64,000 nucleotides of DNA from Lonicera japonica (lineage: Eukaryota; Streptophyta; Magnoliopsida; Dipsacales; Caprifoliaceae): NCBI GenBank assembly GCA_021464415.1, contig CM038468.1, forward strand, positions 29,252,969-29,316,968, given 5' to 3'. A program made the position numbers and the translations under genes. The notes below the pieces were generated by a model that made no database searches, was not told the DNA's origin, and worked only from the letters and a program-made list of their open reading frames with translations. Below are positions 1 to 11,577 of the stretch, one piece after another; the stretch's first letter is position 1; the number at the start of each line of letters is the position of its first letter.

Positions 1-1755
1 GAAAGTTATGGGAAAAAGAGAAAAAAAAACAAAATGTAGTGTTACAACCGAATGTGATCTCTTTAGTATATAATTCGAAAAAACTAATATTACGTTAAAA
101 TGTCATTGAAATTTATAAATTATTTAATATATTTAAATTTTCAAAATAAATAGTAGTAAATTTTTAAAAATTCATTCTTATCCAACGGAAAAATATATCT
201 TAGTTTATTCTAAATAATTTCTTTTAATGATAATGATATTAACACTACACAAAAGTATTCTAACACTCTAAAATTAGTTTTTGTGATAAAAAAAATCTCA
301 AAAGATCTATATAAAGTATAACTAAAGATGATTTTGAGGTATTATAATATTTTTGTAAAGTGTTAATATCATTACTTTTTTTTTAAAATGCAAAATTATT
401 ATTTAAAAAGAAAGTACTCCATATCTTTTAATATAATATTTTTAATTATAATAATGTAATTAGACAAAAAAGAGTTTCATACTCATTTTCTTTAAAATAA
501 TAAAAATAAATGTATAATTGAAATGCTCGAACTAATGGGAGATTATCAAAAAAAAAATGATCAGTTGAGGCGCAAGAAAAGAGTCAAAGTTGGGCCCCGT
601 GATCAGAGAAAGAAAAGCAGCAACTAACTTGGTTAACAAGTAATGTTTATTAAAATATAAATTTTGAAAAATAAAAAATTATTATATTTTAAAATTTTAG
701 TAAAAAAATGGACAAAGAAAAATCTGCCATGATAGTGTGAAGTGGAAGTGTATTTTTACACATTCAATTTATACAAAATCCATTCTTAAAATACAATTTT
801 ATTTTATTTTTACAAATTTTGTAAATTTACACAACATAAATATGCAAGACTATTAAAAATGCTCTTAGTGTCCCGTGGGATAGTCATTAATAGTGTTAAA
901 ATAATTTTGACTGTCGGATGACCAAATGAATACACTATCAGTTTTTTGTTGGGGAAAAAGTATGAAACTAAATTGAAAATAATGGCAAGTACGTTGAATA
1001 TTCCGATTATTAGCAATATTGAATTAACTACTTGGTTCCACTCTTCACATCATTTTTAAATGATTAATATTAAATTATATATCTAATATTAATTAATGTT
1101 ATAGTACATAACCCATTGATTTGCGTCATTCTCCCACACGTGTAGCCCTCGTTGGTTTATAGATTGAAACATCTCTTCTTCGTTTGATTGAAGAAGATTT
1201 TGTTGGGATGGAGAAAGATGAAGAGTGTTTAGTGTCACACTTTGACAACTTTGGACAAACATATGATCGAAACAATGGGAGACTCATGCATAATCACTAT
1301 AGTATGCAGTGGTAGCAATACTGGAATCAGCGGTTGATTTAACCGGAAATTCTTCCGATCGAATCTCACCAATTGAAAAAATTCTTAATAAAAACTCTCG
1401 ATGGTTACTAGCGTATTTTCTTGTAAGTATAAATTAGTCAAAGTAAGCGTAAACTTAACCCGAAAAGTCTGTAACTTAGACAAAAAAGGAATAGCGACTA
1501 GAATATACAATCACACTTACGTTGACATAATTTTCTTTGGACAACATTAATGCCAGACTAGTACACAAATTACAGATGTGTATCGTCCACCCAAAAAAAG
1601 GCTGCCTCCCTTATTCTACTATTTACACGTGGCATGAGAAATTAAATAATGGGCTTAGCCCACTTTAAAAAAGATGTGCATGAATTTAAAAGGCATCTTT
1701 GACTTTTTGACTTTAAAACTTTCCTTTTATTTAAATCCAACGTTTTTCTTTCATA
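1..1755. other. AT-rich intergenic DNA, no gene seen
   Basis: Very AT-rich sequence with short homopolymer runs. The only open frames are short and show no recognisable domain. No terminal repeats or target duplications were found here. It is probably decayed repeat sequence upstream of the small Helitron. Confidence 0.5.
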
Positions 1756-2161
1756 TCTAATAGTATATATATAAAATGAGAGAAGTAGAATTATTAAATG
1801 TTTCTTTTGTTCAAATCTTGCCATGTGTCATTTGTTTTTTTAGTATTTAATTGTATATTTATATTACTTTATTTTTAGTGTTCTCCATTATGTCATTTAT
1901 TCTTTAATTTTTTAATTTTTTCTTTTTTTTTCCTCAATCCTTTAAATAGAAAATAAGACTTCATTGCGTGATTAATTAATTATATATGATTTGTGATCAT
2001 TTTATATTTTAATGATATTATAGCATGCTTGAGATTAGTACTTAAAATTAATTTACATCTTCAATAATTATAATTTGTATTTCTTTTACCTTACAATAAA
2101 TTTCATTATTCGTCAATAATATATTAAATATCGTCCGTGCATCGCACGGGTAACACACTAG
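1756..2161 (+). mobile_element. Non-autonomous Helitron, 406 bp
   Basis: The 5' end reads TCTAATAGTATATATATAAA and the 3' end is CTAG at 2158-2161. Eight bases upstream of CTAG lies a perfect 6-bp-stem hairpin (ccgtgc-atc-gcacgg, 2135-2149). The element sits between an A (1755) and a T (2162) with no target duplication. These are the defining Helitron signals: 5' TC, 3' hairpin plus CTRR, insertion into AT. There is no Rep/helicase coding capacity, so it must have been mobilised in trans. Confidence 0.75.
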
Positions 2162-2619
2162 TATATATATATAGTTAAATCTTAAATTATTTCAAAATAA
2201 GATTTTTTTTTTAGTTTTATTTTGCCATACTAAATTCGTATGAATTTTAATTCAATTCAAATTTTAGAGGCAATTTTATGGAACATTTTAGACATAAAAT
2301 AAGTAAGTTTCTCTCATTAGTTTATGTCAACGAAGATTTTCAATTTTCGATAAAACTCGGTAAAAATAATTAAAAATAGATTTGACTCAAAAAACAAATT
2401 AATTTCAACGCTCAATCACTACCTATATTTTGAATCAAGCCTATATAACCAACTTACCTTAAATCCTGAATTATGTACGATGCTTTCCGGTAAGTTTGGC
2501 GAGTTTCTGTTGATTGTAGTATTTTCAAATCTTGAATTTGACTCAAATAATTACAACAAAAAAAAGTGCTTTTAGTATTCGGAATCAAGCCAACTAAAAA
2601 TATAAACTTAACAATTGCC

Positions 2620-4015
2620 CGCCAAAATTTACAAGGGATTTTCTCAAGGAGGGTAGTCCAACCTCTAGTGGGAAAAATTGCCTCTATCCTATATGTCAAA
2701 GAGAATGGGGTTTCTCCTGTGGATCTTCTTAGCGTTGTTCTATAAGCCTAAAATACCTGTGAGGAGCTCAGAGACCCATTTTCCTTTAGTTTCATCAAGT
2801 CTTTTCTTTAGTCCATTTAAAATGACCTTTTTAGATGCTTCTGCTTGTCCGTTTCCTTGAGGATAGGTGGGGGAGGGAAAATATTGCTTAATCCCATACA
2901 TATCATAGAAGTCCTTGATGTCCAAGCTCTTAAACTGAGTCCCATTATCCATGATGAGAGTTCTGGGTATGCCAAAGTTGGTGATATTATTTTTTCACAT
3001 AAATGACTTCACATTTTAACCTCGGATTCAGTGTAAAGGTTTTGCTTCCACCCATTTAGTGAAGTAATATGTGCCCACCAGGAGATACTTTTTCTAATTT
3101 GATTTTGGGAATGGACCCGTTATGTCCAAGCCCCACTGAGCAAACAACTAAGGGCTAATTAAGTGGTGGAGGTCGATAGCTGGCTGTTTGATAATGAGGG
3201 AAATTTTGGCACTTCTCACACTTCTGAACATATGCTAAGGCATTCCTTTTGCATGTATGGCCATCAATACCTCTGAGATTAAGCTCGATGGGCAAGAGAC
3301 TTGCCCCCAGTATGACTTCCACAACTTCCCTCATGCAGTTCAAAGAGGAAATCATTTGCTTTTCTTGGGTCAACACACTGTAGGTACCCTCTTGAGAATG
3401 ATCTCATGTACAATACTCTTTTTGGGGAAAACCAGTATCTGGCTGATTATAGTTTAACTTTATGTGCTTCTTTGTTATCAGAAGGAAGGGTGCCTTGCTT
3501 GAGGTAGGTGATGATGGAATCCATCGAGCTGGGTCTGAGGTCAAGGCACATTACTTAGTTTAATTCAAGCTTAATATTAGGCTTGGGGAAATACTCCACA
3601 TCAATGGTTTTTCTCATTTTAAAATCTACAATTGAGTCTAGGGTGGATAGGGCATCTAAATGACTGTTATTAATTTTGAAAATTCTTTCAACATGTGCTG
3701 AAGACTTCAAGAGTTATTGGATCAATTTCATGTAGGCTTTCATTTTCTAATTCTGAGCACAGTACCCCCATGTCAATTAGCTTCCCACAAGTTGGGAGTC
3801 ATAATTGATTTTGTGGTTCTATATACCAAAGGCTTTAGCTCTCTTTAAGCCTAAGATGATGCCCTTGTATTTAGATTCATTGTTGGATGCTTCGAAGCCC
3901 AATCTAAATGTTCGTTCCAAGATTCGTCCCTTTTGGGGACTTCAAGACTATGCCCACATCAGCACCATTCATGTTAGATGCCCCATCAATGTGCAAACTC
4001 CATGTTAGGACTGTT
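2620..4015 (-). pseudogene. Ty3/gypsy (Tat lineage) pol relic: RNase H and integrase
   Basis: Read on the minus strand, 4000 down to about 3800 gives a plant gypsy RNase H with WSLHIDGASNMNGADVGIVL and, further on, GFEASNNE. Next, 3376-3155 gives the integrase zinc-binding region (GIDGHTCKRNALAYVQKCEKC). Then 2952-2740 gives the integrase core (DNGTQFKS, YPQGNGQAEASKKVILNGLK), and 2740-2650 the 'AYRTT..RRSTGETPFSLTY' segment. RNase H followed by integrase is the Ty3/gypsy order, and the NGLKKRLDE..GKW and STGETPFSLTY motifs are typical of the Tat group. Stops and frameshifts separate the pieces, so it is dead. No reverse transcriptase or paired LTRs were found. Confidence 0.85.
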
Positions 4016-6033
4016 TTTCCTTTCCTAGCACTTTTTTGGCCACCCATTTTTTGTGATTCTGTATTGCATTAAGTATGAAATACTTTAAGTCTTTATCTGA
4101 CCTGTTTCTGTGGGGGATTTTTGCCTGGGATTTGGGTGATTGACCACCTCCTAATGAGGTTCCCAAACTTTTTTATTTTGGCCATGTGGGCTAATTCTTA
4201 AAATGCACTGATCCTTGGGGAACCAAACCTTTGTGGTTGAACACCTTGATTGTCGATGTGGACAGACCCCTTTTTGGCATTGTGCCTATTATCACCGTGT
4301 CCCTCCTTACTTCTAGGGGTAGGGGGTTTAAGCCATTCTTGACTTAACGTTAGGCACCTGGTGTTTGGCTGTTATACAACTCCTAGTCGTCTTAGTTAGT
4401 TGAATTTGCTAAGAATCGTTTGGCGTCCGCAGTTTCTGGTTGTTTTATATGAACAAGTTTTATCAGCTCTTATTGCCACCAAGCGTGGTTCAACGAGAGT
4501 TTGTGGACTGAGATGTAATTTTTTGCCAGAAGGGCTCTTCTCTATGGTGGATTTTGGTTATGGCTTAGTACTGGGGTCAATTGTCAAATTCTCTCCCTAT
4601 TTAAGATTACTTGTTCATGATCGTGTTATCTTTGGATTTAAAAGGGTGAGCATCCTTTTCTTTTTCTTTAGCGGGGGAAATAAAGGTTTGGTCTTCGTCT
4701 TTGAACATGGTTACGGGTTAAGTTTTGGTTAGAAAGGATTGAAGGCTTTTAGGTTGATAAGGTTTTGATTTTTCTAACACTTATTAAAAGAAACAAACTA
4801 GTCATTTCCCACAAACGGCGAGTTGTAAGGTTAGCAAATCTTTTAGTAATAAATTTTGCTCATAAATTAAAGTTATGTGTAGTAAGTATCAAAAAGTAGA
4901 CAAAGAAAACAACATATTTTTTATGAGGATGGTTCTCCCAGCAAATGGTAGGTCTGGTTTCCATCCAACCTTTGGTGATGATTATGATATTTTATTAATA
5001 ATGATAAAGGTAATTATAAAGAGTAGTTACAATGACACTTGATGAATTTTGCAATGATTTGAAATGCTAAGGGCTAGTTCCTTTTATAGATGCAAAGAAT
5101 TAGTCGTTACAATGTGATAGACTCCACTCTCCATGATTAGGGGAAGTGGAGAAAATGGTGGATGTTGGTTGTTATAATGATAGGGTTATTACTGGTCATG
5201 GGGCGTGCTGGCCATGCTTTCATGCTACTGTCACCACGTGTCAAGCTTTAAATGGCTTTAATAGGCTTTTGTCCAAAGCTTGGCCACAAGCCAAGAACTC
5301 AGGCGGTATATAAGTCGAACCGCAGACCAAATTATTTTTGTCCCCTTTAAAAAATAGATGACATCTAAGGTCTACAAAATAGGGGGTTTATTTTTAATTT
5401 TCGGGGCTAAAGGCAGCGGCCTTGATGATCTGTCCCTTACGCTTGTAAGGTGACCACCCCTTGGGCTGATGCTGGCATCTGTCTTAGACAAAGCACTTAT
5501 TGTTTGTAACATAGACTTCCAAGAAAACAGTCTAAACGCAATGGTGAACAATAACCAAAGGTAGATATTCTTCTGTTAATATCACCCGTATAATCAAAAT
5601 CTCCAAAACCCACAACATAATCGGCTGTTTCCTTCATTCATTCCTTCTTTTCATTCCCTTCATATTCCTTCAATCCAAATGGACCATAAAACAAAAGGAG
5701 GAAAAGGGAAACTAAAGTATGTGTTCATTTAAAAAGTCTATTCAACAAATTATTATAAATGCCTCTTTCCTATTTCTTTGTATTCACGTCCCATTCCTTT
5801 TATCCAAACCTATTGTAAATAAAGAATGGCAAGGGTAAACTAAAGGGTAATTATATGGTGATTCAATTTATAAACTCAAACAATTAACTCTGATGTTGTG
5901 TAAGAAGATCATTGGTTGATAGCCCCCGGGGGGGGGGGGGGAGAACACTCTTGTCACTTATTGGCCAATGCACTGTCCTACTTCATCTAAGTTTTTAGAC
6001 TGTGTTCGATGTGTAGGATAACATGAGGTGATA
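4016..6033. other. Probable decayed LTR-retrotransposon flank, no gene
   Basis: This stretch adjoins the gypsy pol relic on its 5' side (the relic is on the minus strand). It should have held reverse transcriptase, but I could not recognise any. A plus-strand open frame of 110 codons at 4400-4732 resembles nothing known. A pure run of 14 G preceded by 5 C lies at 5923-5941. Confidence 0.4.
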
Positions 6034-7287
6034 TGTGTAAGAACCCACATTTTTTTCGTCAATCCTGATGATTAGTGATTTTTTTGGTTTCTCGTTTATT
6101 TGGGAAATAATTCATTTAATTTAAGAAAATGTGATGATTTTTTAAAATAATCAAAATCGCTAGTTTATTTTATTAAACAAACAAAAATGGGTTTGGAAGA
6201 TGGATATTTATGGATTAAATGACCTCTTAGCACAATTGATGTGAAGTTAATTTATTCAAAGGTTCGGGGATTAAATTACAAATCGAGAAGGTATTAGGCA
6301 CCCAATTCTCCCTTTCAGTCTCCGAGTAGGATATGCGTGTATTTATAATCAAGAATTTTCATGCTTATTGATATCACTGTGTATCATAGATTTAGAAAAA
6401 TGGTGTTAAAGTTCAAAGATTTGTCACACGGACGTCCAAACCAATTGGGAGAGAATCAATTGAAATTGAATAACTAAGTTCGATTTAATAAAAGCGTGTG
6501 CTTCGTATTTTACCTGTTTGATTTTAGAAATAAGTGTGTTTGATTTGAAAATTGTAGTTTTGATAATGATAGATACAAGGCTTTTTAGAAGTGAATTCGA
6601 TTTGGAATCAGATGTTCGATCATCCTTGAGACTCATTCATCAATAGTGTACCATGGTTTAGTGATTTAAACATGCATTGATGAATACATTACTCTCATAT
6701 CAAGTATTTACATATATACCACGATTTGTAGATTAAACTGGATATAAATGTTTGATAATTCCTTCGTAGAACAATACTAATAAAATCGAAATTTTGTGAA
6801 ATTAACAAAAAATACAAGTTTTAAAATGGCTATAGCTCATTTTATGCTTTGGGATTGGAAAACATATATTTAAAATATAAATTCTGGAATGATTTCGAGA
6901 TAACAACAATTTAATCATGTAAGTAATCAATTATAACAGAAGAATTGAAGGTGTATGAATAAATAAAATCGAATTAAGCTAAAATATACCTAAGAGCTTT
7001 GAACATAGAGGAATAGGATTTTCTAACACTTTTCCCAAAGTTCCAGAGCTACTTACTTGATCAGAATAGAGAAATTACAACTGTATTTATACCTGAAGAA
7101 TGCTGGAGAGCTTTGTCCACAAGACAAAGCTAGGCTTTGTTGTGTGGACAAAGGTACATATACCTTTGTCTACATCACTGTTTTCTCTTTACTGAATAAA
7201 ACATCGGATCAATCTAATTTTCGAATACATTGTTCTACACGATAGCAAGCAGTTACTGTCCAAATTTAAGGTCGATTGGACTTCGAA
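6034..7287 (+). repeat. Possible Ogre/Tat-like LTR, left part
   Basis: Around 6285-6310 the sequence reads gaaggtattaggcaccc, which resembles a motif I associate with Ogre-type LTRs. The sequence seems to continue at 10151 after the inserted solo LTR. A tgata pentamer precedes 6034 and recurs at 10380-10384, but the putative LTR end does not finish in CA. The assignment is tentative. Confidence 0.3.
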
Positions 7288-10150
7288 TGTAATAACCTGT
7301 ACTTTAAATTATTTTAAATTGAATTATATTAGCTTATTAATACTCATGTGAGTGATCATTTGGTAATTCGGGTGGTCCGAGTCGATTTCAGTTGATAAAT
7401 AAGAAGTTTTGATTCCTCGCGATTCGTTAATTCTAGCGAATTTTGAGCTATCGTAATTTCTTAATTACTTATCCAATTAAGATTATATTCACATAAGTCT
7501 CTAGGTTTCATATCATTCTACAACTTTTGTGCTTTGGCCGAAAGCTAATTCACACTCCACATTGGCCAAAACAGCGTGCGAAGTAGGCAGGTTAGTAAAT
7601 TCTAGTTATTCGGTAGTGCTTTAGCAGAGCGCTGTCTTCGGCGAATTTTTGAGAATTATCCATCTAGAATTTAGAAAAACTTCCTCTTAGGAAATTGTAG
7701 CTCTTTGAATTACCTTTCCGTGAACATAAAGATCACCTCAATCGAAGTTCCGAGCGAAAAGTTATGGCCAAAACAAAAATAATGCTTCAGAGCCCAAAAT
7801 TATAACGTGGGCTGGTATGGCATTTTTAGCATACCAGTCCGCCACCAAATTTTTGGGAAATTTGTGCTATGTGGACCGGTATTCGATATTTGGCATACTG
7901 GTCCACCAGTTAAACGTTTCCACCAACTTAAACACGTTTTAAAGTCATTTTTGTTCATTTTTCACCACAACTTCATACCAAACATCCACACATACCTCTA
8001 GGAAGTTCTAGAGGGTTCTAGAGAAAGAAAGAAAGAGATTTCTATGCATTTCTTATCCTCGATCGAAGAATCAAGCTCCAAATCATTCAAACATCCTTCT
8101 TCTTCACTATTCATCATCTCTTACCTTGGTTTTCTTCTATAAAAGCTCAAGTATGAGCTTTGGCTATGCGAGTTGGGGTTTATACATCATTGATTTGGAG
8201 GTTTTTGCTACTCTAAGGACGTAGCGACACGAGAGCTTGAGGATTTCACCGAACGGGGCTTCGGTTTACAACTTTCTTCCTTCTTTTGGTTTATACAAAT
8301 GAGGTAGGGGTTTATATCTTTTCAAAACTCAATAGTATGATTTTATTTACTAAGAGATGAATGATTTTATATATATACTTATTGATGTAGAGCACATATT
8401 TCTTGTTTTTGATATACAAGAATGATTTACACATGAATGTTAGATATGATGATTTTGCCTATTGATATTAATGATATATGATTATTTGAAGTACATATTC
8501 ATGTATTTAAGCAAGATATGCCATTTAAGCTCTATGATTACATGGTATTGATTCATACGGATGTTCTTTGGAGGTATATGTGTTGGTTTGACAAGAAAAG
8601 GATTAGTAAAGGGTTTCGTATACACCAAAGAACATGGACGTGAATTTAATAGAGTTTATATGGTATATGTAGTATCTACCTTATATATGATTCATGAATT
8701 AGAATAAGATAAGACGCTTGAACTTGATATCTATGTAATATAGACTTGTAAGCGGTGTTCCTTAGATATACATGATTAGTTGTATCCAAGTGGATTTGTA
8801 CATGGGTTATGTATATACTAAGGAACATGGATACATGATAAATGCAGTTTAAGTGGCATGTGTTGTTCTTAGTTGTCATAAAGAGCATGTGTGCATGTTG
8901 TGCATCACTGTTGCGTCAACTGTAACCTTGAAGATTCTTCGGCAAGCTCGGATTCTTTTATGGCCTATCGAATAGGCGTATATCTCTTATTATTATGCTA
9001 AAAGCTTCATTATATATATATATATATATCTTTGTTCGGAGGCTACATGGAGGCTCATTTCTTATGGCAATTCATAGAGGCTTCATTTATTTCTTGATAT
9101 CTTTTTGTCGGTCGAATATGATCGGTTAACAAATTTCTGGATAATGATTGTGCTTGGTCGTGGATGACCAAGGGTGATATGAAATCTGTATGAATATCTA
9201 TTTTCATGGTGCTTACCGAGATGGAAAAATAGGCAGGACTTGGTGCCCTTGGGTTGAAAAGCCCTAAACCCTTGGGGGATATTGTTTGGTCGCCTATAAG
9301 CCACCAGTGAAAGACTTGGGAAAACCTAGGCATTGGAAACGCACCATAGATTCAATTATTTTCTATGGGAAATGGATGGGTTATTGTTCCACTTCATGGG
9401 TGTGATAATGGTATGCCATTTTGAGGTAATGGATTCTATGATGAGATTGCAATTCCGGTTCTCGTCGGCAGGAAACTATGATTATATTGTATGCTCTTAG
9501 AGCGAATGGATTATATATGTACATCTTGGCTTGGATTCTCATTGGCATGCATCGTCATGATTCGAAAATGGTTGACACAAAGAGAAGTAACCTACATATG
9601 CATGAGCACTCATTATCATGACTTAGTTATATTTTGTGATATGTTACAAATAATATTTAGATTATATGATGAAAAGGGTTTACTTGGTTTACAATAATAA
9701 ATCAAGGAATGTTTTCAAAACTTTCCCTTCTACTTTCCCCCATACTGAGCGATAAGCTCACCCCGTTTTTCTAAACTATATAGGTATTCATGAGTCCAAA
9801 GAGAACAGGGACACGACGGGACTGGGAATGAGTTAGTGGCTCTGATACATATTTATTTTTGTCAAGTATATGTTTTCTCGGGAAGCCATAGTTAGTCCGG
9901 AGTATTGTATATTATCTTAACTTTAACTAGTCGGTTTGTATAATGGTTATATGCACATTTATATGTTTGTGTACATTATTATTATCATCAATATGATTAT
10001 GAAGTGGTTGTTTGACATGTATGATATTATTGTTTGGATTTCTTTGTGCATTTACATCATATACCCATTTTAGTTAAGCTAAGATAGGTTAGTGACACTA
10101 TAAACCTTAATTACGGGTGTTGTCCTGATAATTAAGGCGGGGATGTTACA
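7288..10150 (+). mobile_element. Solo LTR, 2.86 kb, Tekay/Del-like Ty3/gypsy
   Basis: It begins TGTAATAACC and ends GGATGTTACA, so the termini are the inverted TGTAA/TTACA expected of an LTR. The flanks are tcgaa (7283-7287) and tcgag (10151-10155), a 5-bp target duplication with one mismatch. The segment near 9745 with 'actgagcgataagctcacccc' is of the kind seen in long Tekay/Del LTRs. No pol, gag or second LTR is present, so it is a solo LTR left by recombination between two LTRs. Length fits the 2-4 kb LTRs of that lineage. Confidence 0.7.
9010..9030. repeat. (TA)n microsatellite
   Basis: About ten AT dinucleotides inside the solo LTR. Confidence 0.8.
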
Positions 10151-10384
10151 TCGAGTAGGTCTCTATTTAAAGAGTTTGCAAGACTAACGGTTTTTGGTTT
10201 CTAAAAGTCTATGATTAGTAACAATAGTTATTATCGTAACTTCTTATCTGTGAATCCTTATTGCTATGAATTGTGTGTGCAAAATATGTGTGTATGCATG
10301 AATGCTTATGCATGAGTGTGTACTCATTTTTAGGAAAATCAAATTCTTGCGAGGGTCGTAAAATGATGTAATCGTAATATGATA
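10151..10384 (+). repeat. Possible Ogre/Tat-like LTR, right part
   Basis: This appears to continue the sequence interrupted at 7287. It contains 'gcgagggtcgtaaaatgatg', reminiscent of the 3' part of Ogre LTRs. Support is weak without a reference copy. Confidence 0.25.
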
Positions 10385-10762
10385 AAATTTTCTTACATGT
10401 TTAGTGTTTCCCCATTATTGAATATTATAGCAGATTTTTTGTCTTACAAAAGCCTCTTATCTTACCGAGAGAGAAATTAAGCAATCTTATCTAACTTAAG
10501 TGGAATTATTTTATTCTTTTCAGATGAGATTAAAAAATTGTATCAACTTTCTTATCCGACACGCTAGAGCGCGTTTGACATGTATGGTAAAAAGGTTGGA
10601 TTGAATTACTTAATCTCATTAAAAAAACAAATAATAATAATTTCACATAAGTCGGATATGATTGTTTAATCCTCTAATTTCCAATATGATAAAGAGTATT
10701 TGTAAAATAAATAATTCACTCCGATATCTAATTTTAACATATACTAAACGCATTATAGAAAT

Positions 10763-10895
10763 CATTCACGTGGGATGCGGGAGAGAACCTAGAAAAGTAG
10801 CAAAGTTTATTTATAATATTAGAGATGAAAATATGGCAAAAGTGGGAAAGAAGCAACCATTCACGTGGGATGCGGGAGAGAACCTAAAAAAGTGG
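10763..10895 (+). promoter_or_regulatory. Duplicated 38-bp block with a G-box (CACGTG)
   Basis: Two near-identical copies lie at 10763-10800 and 10858-10895, period 95 bp. Each contains ttCACGTGggatgcgggaga. CACGTG is the core G-box bound by plant bZIP and bHLH factors. The pair lies about 700-800 bp upstream of the NIPA start codon and just upstream of its pyrimidine-rich leader, a plausible promoter position. The regulatory role is inferred. Confidence 0.45.
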
Positions 10896-10969
10896 TAATG
10901 TTTTTGCTAATTCGTTATTATCTCTAACACTCCCAAGTTCCCAAATGTAACGGAAATACCGTTTGATTG

Positions 10970-11577
10970 AACCTTCTCTCTGCTTCCGTGCCCCCTAAAC
11001 TCCCCCTCCCCCTCTCTCTCTCCCCTCTTTCTCTCTCTATTTTCTCTTTTCTTTCTCTTTCCTCTTTCGCGGGGTGAGAGAGAAGGAAAAACAAATAGAG
11101 AGAGAAAGAAAGGGAAAAAAATTCAAGATTACTTTGGAGAGAGAAATTTTTATTTTTCAGATTATAATATTTTATATTTCTTTTAGAGAGAAAAATAGAG
11201 GAGACAAAGAGATTAGAGCCATTTATGATCATCCCTATACATTATCAAACCCATTATTTGTTGAATCCAATCAATCTTCACATGGTTGATTTGATTAGAT
11301 TAGATCATTTTCCAGACACCCATTTGTTATGAGAACCCAAGAAGGTTATTTTTGAGGTTTTCTTTTCTCCCTCTCTAGATTTTTTTTTTAATGTTTATTG
11401 GCCTATTTGTCATAAATGTGGGTTTGTGTTAATGGGTTTTTTATTTATTTATTTATTTTTTTTAAATCTTGTGGTGTTTTTGATTGATTGCAGGAATTGG
11501 GATTGGGGATAAATTGGCTCTGGAACAATTAATTAATTATTTATTTATTTTATCTCTCTCTCTCCATTTAATCATAA
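10970..11577 (+). promoter_or_regulatory. NIPA 5' leader: CT/GA-rich tract and 5'UTR intron
   Basis: A dense C/T tract at about 10975-11065 turns into a G/A tract at 11070-11140, typical of plant core promoters and 5'UTRs. A plausible 5'UTR intron follows: donor GT at 11345 after 'cccaagaag', acceptor AG at 11492-11493 after a T-rich stretch. The second UTR exon would run 11494-11577 into the ATG at 11578. The transcription start cannot be placed exactly. Confidence 0.5.

Noticed and set aside
4400..4732. 110-codon open frame near the gypsy relic
   Set aside because: On the opposite strand to the pol relic and without any retroelement motif.
5923..5941. C5G14 run as a possible G-quadruplex or regulatory site
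   Set aside because: A pure homopolymer run in repeat DNA, prone to sequencing error and without gene context.
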